Source: an uncultured Anaerolineaceae bacterium (GTDB lineage: Bacteria; Chloroflexota; Anaerolineae; Anaerolineales; Anaerolineaceae). From it: 5,206 nucleotides of DNA. The stretch covers positions 1 through 5,206 of the forward strand of contig CALAEB010000595.1 of assembly GCA_937890875.1 (NCBI GenBank), written 5' to 3'. Numbering within the stretch: position 1 is the stretch's first letter; every line of letters starts with the position of its first letter. The position numbers were made by a program, and so were the translations under genes. Shown piece by piece: positions 1-5,206 of the stretch. Below the pieces are notes generated by a model. That model ran no database searches. It was not told the origin of the DNA and saw only the letters and a list, made by a program, of their open reading frames with translations.

Positions 1-465
1 CAAATCCTGGAATCGTTAGGAGCGGCACCGGTGAACTGGCTGAATGACGTCAAAACCGCCTTTTACTGCATCCTGGCAATCGACGTATGGCAGTATATGC
101 CGTTCGCCTTTCTTTTGATTTACGCTTCACTGCAATCTGTTCCGGCCTCCCAATACGAGGCAGCCCAGATAGATGGTGCCAACCCGTTTCAGCTTTTCTG
201 GTATGTTACGCTGCCCAACATCCTCGGCGGGATCGTGCTGGTGGTTCTGCTGCGCTCGATCGATTCGATCCGTCTGTTTGACAAGGTCAACATTCTGACC
301 CGCGGCGGACCGGCCAACACAACAGCGACAATTACCCAGTATATTTACAATTACGGCGTCGGAAATTACAAAATCGGCTTCAGTTCGGCCGGGTCGATCG
401 TGATGACGCTGCTGGTGCTGATGATATCTTTACCTTATATCAAACAGGCTTTCAAGCGGGATTAA
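1..465 (+). CDS. Sugar-type ABC transporter permease, MalF/UgpA-like (3' part only)
   Basis: This is the C-terminal part of an inner-membrane permease of a binding-protein-dependent ABC importer, most likely for a sugar or sugar derivative. The frame is open from base 1, so the gene begins outside the window; 154 residues are visible. The internal GTG at 31 is not a start, because family-like sequence (GAAPVNWL) runs through it. The EAA loop that docks on the ATPase is complete at fragment residues 53-72: EAA, then G59, V69 and LP at 71-72. Hydrophobic segments lie at about residues 19-41, 73-87 and 129-147. The stretch with LTRGGPANTT followed by QYIYNYG is typical of the MalF/UgpA-type subunit rather than MalG. 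The protein ends in a short basic tail. The partner MalG-type permease does not follow; the next gene is tgt after 340 bases, so partner genes must lie upstream or elsewhere. The substrate cannot be told from this fragment. Confidence 0.92.
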   Translation, partial: QILESLGAAPVNWLNDVKTAFYCILAIDVWQYMPFAFLLIYASLQSVPASQYEAAQIDGANPFQLFWYVTLPNILGGIVLVVLLRSIDSIRLFDKVNILTRGGPANTTATITQYIYNYGVGNYKIGFSSAGSIVMTLLVLMISLPYIKQAFKRD

Positions 466-506
466 GTTTCTTCACATCGCAAAAAAATAAGAAGTTTCAG
501 ATCACA

Positions 507-515
507 GCTCTTTAA
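507..515 (+). promoter_or_regulatory. boxA-like element (possibly chance)
   Basis: GCTCTTTAA matches the core of the NusB/NusE-binding boxA known from rRNA leaders. No rRNA gene, boxB-like hairpin or adjoining leader signal is visible nearby, so this may be a chance 9-mer. Confidence 0.15.
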
Positions 516-562
516 TGAAATAGGATTGAGAATATTCGCCGAAGCATGGATCGATTTTAAAA

Positions 563-593
563 AGTTCGGAATAGCGCTGGCATTTTTCGAACT
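563..593. repeat. Inverted repeat / hairpin, 9-bp stem with one G-T pair
   Basis: AGTTCGGAA at 563-571 pairs with TTTCGAACT at 585-593, with a G-T pair at 569/587 and a 13-base loop that itself contains the palindrome AGCGCT. No T-run follows, so it is not a standard intrinsic terminator. It could be RNA structure in the permease mRNA tail or a protein-binding site. Confidence 0.4.
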
Positions 594-650
594 GCGAACA
601 ATCTTATTTCCCATTGCGTTGATTCTCCTTGATCCGGATAACATAGAAAC

Positions 651-691
651 AATCCCTGCCCGAAGTTTTCCGGGATTGCGCACTTGCGCAA
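651..691. repeat. Two adjoining short inverted repeats
   Basis: AATCCC (651-656) is complementary to GGGATT (672-677). Immediately overlapping it, TTGCGC (676-681) and GCGCAA (686-691) form a 6-bp stem with a 4-base loop. The arms share bases 676-677, so the two hairpins would compete slightly or stack end to end. No T-run follows. The function is unknown; each is short enough to occur by chance, but the adjacency is notable. Confidence 0.35.
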
Positions 692-805
692 ATTATATCA
701 ACCTTATCGGCATCACAATGTTCATTCGGGCTTTGAAAGATGTCTTGTCTTTTGCAGACGGCGAGCAACAATCCATTTGCAGATCAATGGTAAAATTCCC
801 CTGCT

Positions 806-1927
806 ATGACCAACAACAACTTCTCATTCGAATTGCTCGCGACGGACGGCAACGCCCGCGCCGGCATTTTCCACACGCCGCATGGCCCCATCCTCACGCC
901 CATTTTCGCCCCGGTGGGGACACAGGCAACTGTCAAATCGGTCACACCGGCCCAACTGGAGGAACTGGAAGCCAGTCTGGTGCTCGCCAACACCTATCAC
1001 CTTTATCTCCGCCCCGGGGCGGAACTGGTCGCCGAAATGGGCGGGCTTCACCGCTTTATGGCCTGGCCGAAACCGATCCTGACCGACTCAGGTGGATTTC
1101 AGGTTTTTTCGCTGAACGAACTGCGAAAAATCGACGAAGACGGCGTCACGTTTAAAAGCCACATCGACGGTTCCATGCACCGCTTCAGCCCGGAAATTTC
1201 CATCGGCATCCAAGAAAAACTCGGCGCGGACATCATCATGGCTTTCGATGAATGCGCCAACCCAACCGACTACGAATACAACCGGCTCGCAATGGAGCGA
1301 ACACACCGCTGGCTGGAGCGCTGTGTCAAAGCAAAGCAGCGGCAGGATCAGGCGCTGTTCGGCATTGTTCAGGGCGGCATTTTCGCGGACCTGCGCGCGG
1401 AATCCGCCGGTTACGTCTCTTCCTTCGATTTGCCGGGATACGCGATCGGCGGCCTTTCGGTCGGCGAAACCAAAGCGGAGATGCACGCCATGCTCGAAGT
1501 GACCACGCCGCTCCTGCCCGCGGAGAAACCGCGTTATCTGATGGGCGTCGGTTCACCGGAAGACCTGGTCAACGGCATCCTGCGCGGCATCGATATTTTT
1601 GACTGCGTTCTGCCGACGCGGCTGGCGCGCCACGGATCGGCCATGACCTTTACCGGCAGAATGAACCTCTTAAACGCTGTCTATGCGCAAGACCCGCGTC
1701 CGATTGATGAGAGCTGCACATGCTACGCCTGCCGGACGTTCAGCCGCGCATATATCCGCCACCTGCTGATGGCCAAAGAGATGCTGTCCGGCACACTGCT
1801 CTCGATCCACAACATCCATGTGCTGGAGAGACTTGTCCGGGAGGCGCGCAAAGCCATCCTTTCCAGAAAGTACGCAGCGTTTGCCAAAAATTTTTTATCC
1901 AATTACAACGGAAAAGCCGGGAATTAA
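806..1927 (+). CDS. tgt: tRNA-guanine(34) transglycosylase (queuine/preQ1 transglycosylase)
   Basis: Tgt swaps guanine at wobble position 34 of tRNAs for Asp, Asn, His and Tyr with preQ1, the base-exchange step of queuosine synthesis, in the cytoplasm. The 373 residues match the usual bacterial length (E. coli about 375), and family similarity starts within the first ten residues, supporting the ATG at 806. Visible active-site residues are D94 in TDSGGFQ, D148 in MAFDEC, Q189 in VQGG, G216-L217, M246 in LMGVG, and the nucleophile D266 in FDCVLPTR. The zinc site is C304, C306, C309 and H335, with the 31-residue C-to-H spacing known from the Zymomonas enzyme. C150 and V219 correspond to residues linked to preQ1 rather than queuine use. 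No Shine-Dalgarno sequence precedes the start. No other queuosine gene and no visible preQ1 riboswitch are present. The stop codon abuts that of trmD on the opposite strand. Confidence 0.98.
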   Translation: MTNNNFSFELLATDGNARAGIFHTPHGPILTPIFAPVGTQATVKSVTPAQLEELEASLVLANTYHLYLRPGAELVAEMGGLHRFMAWPKPILTDSGGFQVFSLNELRKIDEDGVTFKSHIDGSMHRFSPEISIGIQEKLGADIIMAFDECANPTDYEYNRLAMERTHRWLERCVKAKQRQDQALFGIVQGGIFADLRAESAGYVSSFDLPGYAIGGLSVGETKAEMHAMLEVTTPLLPAEKPRYLMGVGSPEDLVNGILRGIDIFDCVLPTRLARHGSAMTFTGRMNLLNAVYAQDPRPIDESCTCYACRTFSRAYIRHLLMAKEMLSGTLLSIHNIHVLERLVREARKAILSRKYAAFAKNFLSNYNGKAGN

Positions 1928-2692
1928 TCAGTTTTCGGAAGTACCTTCATCGGCGCCCGCCTCCGGCTGCCAGCCCAATGCTGTCAGCTTTCTCAGATCC
2001 GCGGCGGAAAGATCCGCCGTGGGAAGCAGGTCCGAGCGGCGTTCGAGCGTCCGGCGCAGCGATTCCTCCCGCCGCCAGCCGGCGATCAGCGCATGGTTCC
2101 CGCTGAGCAGGACTTCCGGCACCTCCCAGCCGCGAAAAGAGGCTGGCCGCGTGTAATGGGGATATTCCAGCAGGCCGCCGGCGTGCGAATCATCCTGTGC
2201 ACCGTCCGGGTCACCCAGTACACCCGGCAAATTCCGACTGATCGCGTCGATCAGCACCAGCGCCGGCAGCTCGCCGCCGGTCAGCACATAATCCCCGATC
2301 GAGATTTCATCCGTCACCAGATGCTGCCGGATCCGTTCGTCAAACCCCTCATACCGTCCGCAGAGCAGCCCCAGCCGCGGCAGCTGCGCGAGCGTCTGCG
2401 CGTCTTTCTGCGTAAAAAGCCGCCCCTGTGGCGTCAGCAGGATCAGCGGACAGACCGGCGGATTCCCCAGTACGGCTTCGACAGCGTTGAACACCGGCTC
2501 TGGTTTCATCACCATACCGCCCCCGCCGCCATACGGCGGCTCGTCTGTCACGTGGTGTTTGCCGGGCGCCCAATCGCGGATATCGTGCACATCCACCGCG
2601 ATCAGCTGATTTTCGATCGCTTTCAGCAGGATGCTGCTGTTTAAATAATCGTGGAAGACCTGTGGCAACAGAGAGAAGATATCAAATTTCAT
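1928..2692 (-). CDS. trmD: tRNA (guanine(37)-N1)-methyltransferase
   Basis: TrmD transfers a methyl group from S-adenosylmethionine to N1 of G37, next to the anticodon, which prevents +1 frameshifting; it is normally essential and acts as a dimer. I chose the ATG at 2692, giving 254 residues that begin [10 protein letters not shown], which lines up with the E. coli start (255 residues). The frame stays open 52 codons further upstream but that part has no TrmD-like sequence. Landmarks in order are PYGGGGGM (53-60), TPQG (87-90), [10 protein letters not shown] (111-120), [14 protein letters not shown] (131-144), R153, the catalytic D168 in QDDSH, and PHYTRP (178-183). Together these make the knotted SAM pocket and G37 site. 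No Shine-Dalgarno sequence is seen. The gene appears monocistronic: a divergent gene lies upstream and convergent tgt downstream, so the common rpsP-rimM-trmD-rplS order is absent. Confidence 0.97.
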   Translation of the reverse strand: MKFDIFSLLPQVFHDYLNSSILLKAIENQLIAVDVHDIRDWAPGKHHVTDEPPYGGGGGMVMKPEPVFNAVEAVLGNPPVCPLILLTPQGRLFTQKDAQTLAQLPRLGLLCGRYEGFDERIRQHLVTDEISIGDYVLTGGELPALVLIDAISRNLPGVLGDPDGAQDDSHAGGLLEYPHYTRPASFRGWEVPEVLLSGNHALIAGWRREESLRRTLERRSDLLPTADLSAADLRKLTALGWQPEAGADEGTSEN

Positions 2693-2732
2693 GCGCTGAT
2701 TGTATTCGGGAAGCGCATGATTGTAAAGCGGG
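2693..2732. repeat. Imperfect ~21-bp tandem repeat just upstream of trmD
   Basis: Two copies lie side by side. The first is GCGC, TGATTGTA, TTCGGG (2693-2710); the second is GCGC, A, TGATTGTA, AGCGGG with one extra base (2713-2732). The exact 8-mer TGATTGTA recurs at a 21-base offset (2697 and 2718), about two helical turns. It sits in the trmD leader or promoter and overlaps the possible -10 box, so it could be an operator; a small local duplication is equally possible. Confidence 0.4.
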
Positions 2733-2748
2733 TTACAGCATTTTGAAA
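2720..2748 (-). promoter_or_regulatory. Possible trmD promoter
   Basis: Read on the minus strand, TTTCAA (2748-2743) and TACAAT (2725-2720) are separated by 17 bases. The -10 box matches consensus at five of six positions, but the -35 box matches at only three. It would give a leader of about 20 bases before the trmD ATG. No other well-placed pair is visible, but this remains weak. Confidence 0.25.
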
Positions 2749-2782
2749 TCAGCTGTTCCAACAGATATCCTCGGTTGGTGAG

Positions 2783-2788
2783 TATAAT
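2783..2788 (+). promoter_or_regulatory. Possible -10 box for the ceramidase-like/SUMF1-fold operon
   Basis: A perfect TATAAT lies in the AT-rich part of the divergent spacer, about 70 bases upstream of the first ATG of the ceramidase-like gene. No good -35 box is found at 16-18 bases; the best nearby hexamer, TTCCAA at 2756-2761, is 21 bases away. If it is used, it may depend on an activator. The site could also be chance in AT-rich DNA. Confidence 0.35.
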
Positions 2789-2857
2789 TTTTATTATTAT
2801 CGGGCTGTTCTTTTTCCGGTCCGGCAACTTGAAAGATGAGACCTGCACTACGCTTTA

Positions 2858-4210
2858 ATGATGACCTTTGAGACTTTCAATATGCAAAAAATGGATCCAA
2901 ATGGATGCATGGGATATGCAGAAGCAGACATCACCCCGTCGTGGCCTGCGGAACTGATAGGATTCGCACGGCCAGACAATGTATCTCAAGGCGTGCTCCA
3001 TAAACTGCTCGCACAGGTTCTGGTCTGGGAAACCCTAACGGATAAATGCTGTTTGATCTCTATTGACAGTATCGGCTTCACAGTTGAATTAACAAACTTG
3101 TTACGTGAGAGAATTGCGTCCGAGTTAAAAGTTGTGCGGGAAAAAATAATGGTCTGTTTTTCACATACCCATGCGGCCCCCAACGCCGGAACCGATCAGA
3201 AATACTACGACTTTGTCTGCAGTCAAATTTTTAAAGCGGTCAACCTGGCAGAAAAAACGGGATTTCCGATAAAAGCGGGATGGGGTGTAACAACAGCCGA
3301 TATCGGCATCAATCGTCGCGGTACCGGCCATCCGGTTGATAACAGACTTGGAATCCTTAAAATCACAGGATTGGACAGGAATGACTTGAAGCTGTTGCTG
3401 CTCCGCGTAACAGCCCATGCGAACGTATTGACAAGCGACAATTACTTAATTTCATCCGATTATTTTGGGGTCACCAGAGATTTACTTGAAAACAAATATG
3501 GCTGTAAAGTAGTACTGATACAAGGAGCCGCAGGTGATGTACGCCCGAAATACCAACAGGAAAATGCTGAATATCTTGAAATACATTCTTTTGAAGCCGC
3601 AAAACAGAAAATCAGCAAATCCAGCAAAGAGTTTTACTTCTCGCAAAGCATACAAGCCTTGAATAAAATGGCTGATGCGATCTGCCAGGCACTTGATAAG
3701 GTATATGACCAAATAACCATGCGGCCAATATCGAGGTTGTCGATGTTTTCAACGGAACACCGTTTTTTCGCAGATGTGCCTGCGATAGAACGGTCAAAGA
3801 TTATTGCCCAAGAAGCCAAACGAGAAGCAAATATCGATGGAACAAAATGGCTGGCCGAAATACAGACATTCCATCAAAAAGGGATCCGGCAACAATTCTC
3901 TGATATTGAGATCCAATATTTCATTATCAACAACGGTTGTATTTGTGGAGTTCCGAATGAGATAATGTCCGCTATTGCGCTTGACGTTCTGCAAAAAAGC
4001 GGGAACCCATTTTTACTTTTCAACGGTTATACAAATGGCTGTTATAGTTATTTACCGACTGCCGAAGAATATGATGCGGGCGGATACGAGGTCCTTTGGT
4101 CCAACCTGCTTTATTATCAATATCACGGCAACGTAATGCCATTGAATCGTGACACCGCGGAATTGCTGACGGATGATGTCGTTTGCTATTGGAGACACGC
4201 TGCCAAATAA
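2858..4210 (+). CDS. Short neutral/alkaline ceramidase-like metal hydrolase (substrate unknown)
   Basis: This resembles the N-terminal catalytic domain of neutral/alkaline non-lysosomal ceramidases, zinc amidohydrolases. Family landmarks appear in order: GYAEADITP (19-27), FSHTHAAP (101-108), NRRG (152-155), AHANVL (186-191) followed by SSDYFG, QGAAGDVRP (222-230), GVPNE (364-368) and TNGCYSYLP with EEYDAGGYE (392-411). By comparison with the Pseudomonas enzyme, the likely zinc ligands H103, H187, E368 and a tyrosine at 405 or 410 are all kept, so it is probably active. At 450 residues it lacks the long C-terminal part of the roughly 650-residue secreted ceramidases, and I see no signal peptide, which points to a cytoplasmic enzyme. 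Ceramide is therefore an unsafe substrate guess. Starts at 2858, 2861, 2882 or 2891 are all possible; none has a clear ribosome site, and similarity begins near residue 18. The gene is AT-rich compared with tgt and trmD. A SUMF1-fold gene follows after 19 bases. Confidence 0.85.
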   Translation: MMTFETFNMQKMDPNGCMGYAEADITPSWPAELIGFARPDNVSQGVLHKLLAQVLVWETLTDKCCLISIDSIGFTVELTNLLRERIASELKVVREKIMVCFSHTHAAPNAGTDQKYYDFVCSQIFKAVNLAEKTGFPIKAGWGVTTADIGINRRGTGHPVDNRLGILKITGLDRNDLKLLLLRVTAHANVLTSDNYLISSDYFGVTRDLLENKYGCKVVLIQGAAGDVRPKYQQENAEYLEIHSFEAAKQKISKSSKEFYFSQSIQALNKMADAICQALDKVYDQITMRPISRLSMFSTEHRFFADVPAIERSKIIAQEAKREANIDGTKWLAEIQTFHQKGIRQQFSDIEIQYFIINNGCICGVPNEIMSAIALDVLQKSGNPFLLFNGYTNGCYSYLPTAEEYDAGGYEVLWSNLLYYQYHGNVMPLNRDTAELLTDDVVCYWRHAAK

Positions 4211-4218
4211 TTAATACC

Positions 4219-4224
4219 AAGGAA
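4219..4224 (+). promoter_or_regulatory. Ribosome binding site of the SUMF1-fold gene
   Basis: AAGGAA lies 5 bases before the ATG at 4230, inside the 19-base gap after the preceding stop codon. It fixes the start and supports translation from a shared mRNA. It is the only clear Shine-Dalgarno-like site in the window. Confidence 0.6.
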
Positions 4225-4229
4225 CTGTT

Positions 4230-5168
4230 ATGAAGAAAACATCCTTTATCAACTATTGCCAAAACGCAATCCGGCCCGGGATCTGTCTGATTGCGGCGCT
4301 TTTCATTCTTGCATTCCCTGAAAACACCCGGGCGGAGAGCACTCCGTCCGGCATCATCTCAACCGAGGACATCGCCAGATTCGAAACTTTGCTTGAGAAA
4401 AGTACGCCCGAGCCGGATTTTTCCGTCCAGCCGAAAGGAAACGGACTGGACCAATCCGAAATGATCTTCATCCCTGCCGGAAAGTTTATCATGGGAGCGG
4501 AAGAGGACGACTCGCAGGCAATGGCCTGGGAGAAACCGCAGCACGAAGTGACGCTGGATGCCTATTGGATCGACAAATATGAAGTGACCAATGCCCAATT
4601 CGCAAATTGCGTTGCGGCGGGTTATTGCGTTCAACCCAGGCAGACAGGCAGCAAAACCCGGGATTCATACTATGGAAATTCCGAATTCGCAGACTATCCC
4701 GTAATCTATGTGGATTGGAATCAGGCGGCCTATTACTGCAGCTGGGTTGGGAAACGGCTGCCGACCGAGGCGGAATGGGAAAAAGCCGCCCGCGGAACCG
4801 ACGGACAAACCTATCCCTGGGGAAACACAGGGGAACCGGCAGCCTATATGAACGTAAACCGCCTGCAGGACGGCGACACGCAAAAAATAGGCAGCTATCC
4901 CGACGGACAAAGTCCGTATGGCCTGATGGATATGGGCGGAAATGTCTGGGAATGGACAGCGGATATCTTCGACCGGAATTACTATGCCGACAGCCCGGCA
5001 GAAAACCCGTCCGGAGGAACAGAGGGATTGGAACATGCGGTCCGCGGTTTATCCTGGGCTTACGGTTTTCCCAACCAGACCATCACCATAAGAAACAAAG
5101 CGAACACGTACGCTTACACTTATGACCTTGGTTTCCGCTGCGCACTCAGCGCACCAGAAACGCAATGA
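4230..5168 (+). CDS. Exported SUMF1/FGE-sulfatase-fold protein, no catalytic cysteines
   Basis: The 312-residue product carries a Sec-type signal peptide: basic start MKKTS, hydrophobic core about residues 18-29, and likely cleavage after A35 (NTRA before ES). A linker of about 40 residues precedes a formylglycine-generating-enzyme-like domain (about 77-306). Its markers are MIFIPAGKFIMG (78-89), WIDKYEVTNAQF (113-124), YPVIYVDW (156-163), KRLPTEAEWEKAARG (175-189), YPWG (195-198), SPYGLMDMGGNVWEW (228-242) and the end signal LGFRCA (300-305). True enzymes have a GGS motif followed by two catalytic cysteines; here the motif reads RGLSW (272-276) and residues 277-303 contain no cysteine. Sulfatase activation is thus unlikely, and a binding or structural role is more plausible. 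C127, C133, C170 and C304 could form disulfides outside the cytoplasm. The gene probably shares an operon with the ceramidase-like gene. Its ligand is unknown. Confidence 0.9.
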   Translation: MKKTSFINYCQNAIRPGICLIAALFILAFPENTRAESTPSGIISTEDIARFETLLEKSTPEPDFSVQPKGNGLDQSEMIFIPAGKFIMGAEEDDSQAMAWEKPQHEVTLDAYWIDKYEVTNAQFANCVAAGYCVQPRQTGSKTRDSYYGNSEFADYPVIYVDWNQAAYYCSWVGKRLPTEAEWEKAARGTDGQTYPWGNTGEPAAYMNVNRLQDGDTQKIGSYPDGQSPYGLMDMGGNVWEWTADIFDRNYYADSPAENPSGGTEGLEHAVRGLSWAYGFPNQTITIRNKANTYAYTYDLGFRCALSAPETQ

Positions 5169-5177
5169 AGGCCCTGC

Positions 5178-5187
5178 GCTTATAAGC
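5178..5187. repeat. 10-bp perfect palindrome after the last gene
   Basis: GCTTATAAGC begins 10 bases after the stop codon of the SUMF1-fold gene. It is too short and loop-less for a good terminator, and the window ends in an A-run, not a T-run. The sequence beyond the edge is needed to judge it. Confidence 0.2.
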
Positions 5188-5206
5188 AGAAATCCCGAAT
5201 AAAAAA

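Larger units (their letters stand above)
466..805. other. 340-base intergenic spacer with short hairpins, no convincing gene
   Basis: No convincing gene is seen here. An open frame from TTG at 526 runs into tgt in another frame and resembles nothing I recognise; a 73-codon antisense frame at 462-683 is equally unconvincing. The spacer is visibly more AT-rich than tgt. It contains a boxA-like GCTCTTTAA (507-515), a 9-bp hairpin (563-593) and two touching smaller inverted repeats (651-677 and 676-691). It should contain the 3' end of the permease transcript and the promoter of tgt, but I see neither a stem followed by a T-run nor a well-spaced -35/-10 pair. It could be a decayed gene or an unrecognised structured leader. 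Confidence 0.6.

Noticed and set aside
462..683. 73-codon antisense frame in the spacer
   Set aside because: No recognisable domain and no ribosome site, and it overlaps the last codons of the permease on the other strand.
733..742. TTGAAAGATG shared with 2829-2838, each upstream of a gene
   Set aside because: Shared 10-mers are expected by chance several times in 5.2 kb, and the distances to the two start codons differ (about 63 and 19 bases).
700..805. preQ1 riboswitch upstream of tgt
   Set aside because: I looked for the CACCC-type loop and A-rich tail of class I and saw no match, and this Tgt has no other queuosine genes beside it. A covariance search would settle it.
526..1155. 209-codon frame on the + strand starting with TTG in the spacer
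   Set aside because: More than half overlaps tgt in another frame, where the product is arginine- and proline-rich in the manner of an out-of-frame translation. The part before tgt resembles nothing known.
1088..1486. Long antisense frames inside tgt and trmD
   Set aside because: They are typical by-products of high-GC codon usage; the opposite-strand genes have all family motifs intact.
2693..2848. 52-codon open extension upstream of the trmD ATG in the same frame
   Set aside because: TrmD family similarity begins exactly at the ATG at 2692 and gives the normal length; the extension resembles no domain and covers the probable promoter region.
4230..5168. Calling the SUMF1-fold protein a formylglycine-generating enzyme
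   Set aside because: The catalytic cysteines and the GGS motif are missing, and no sulfatase gene is visible in the window.

Overview
The window carries five protein genes: the 3' end of one at the left edge and four complete ones. They are a sugar-type ABC transporter permease (left edge, + strand), tgt (+), trmD (-), a neutral-ceramidase-like gene (+) and a gene for an exported SUMF1/FGE-sulfatase-fold protein (+). I see no rRNA, tRNA, CRISPR array, transposase or insertion sequence. The organism is bacterial: Tgt is the bacterial preQ1 type and TrmD is the bacterial knotted SAM enzyme. The mix of a MalF-type sugar permease, a short ceramidase-like protein and an exported SUMF1-fold protein would fit an anaerobic carbohydrate-degrading lineage such as Lentisphaerae/PVC or Anaerolineae (Chloroflexota). 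That is an impression from family knowledge, and I cannot fix the phylum.

Left part (1-805): the permease ends at 465. A 340-base gap follows with no convincing gene; it holds several short inverted repeats and a boxA-like 9-mer. Middle (806-2692): tgt and trmD face each other tail to tail with no base between their stop codons. Both products modify the anticodon loop, at position 34 and position 37 respectively. Neither has a clear Shine-Dalgarno sequence. trmD is not next to rpsP, rimM or rplS on either side visible here.

Right part (2693-5206): a 165-base AT-rich divergent region separates trmD from the ceramidase-like gene. It carries a good -10 box towards the right and an imperfect ~21-bp tandem repeat just upstream of trmD. 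The ceramidase-like gene and the SUMF1-fold gene are 19 bases apart on the same strand and probably form an operon. The first lacks a signal peptide and the long C-terminal part of known ceramidases. The second has a signal peptide but lacks the catalytic cysteines of a formylglycine-generating enzyme, so neither should be given the textbook activity of its family. Base composition differs along the window: sampled lines of tgt are about 60% G+C (36 of 60 at 1381-1440), while those of the ceramidase-like gene are about 38% (23 of 60 at both 3061-3120 and 3481-3540).

I found no clearly new system. The most useful leads are the ceramidase-like/SUMF1-fold gene pair, the zero-gap tgt/trmD arrangement and the unexplained 466-805 spacer.
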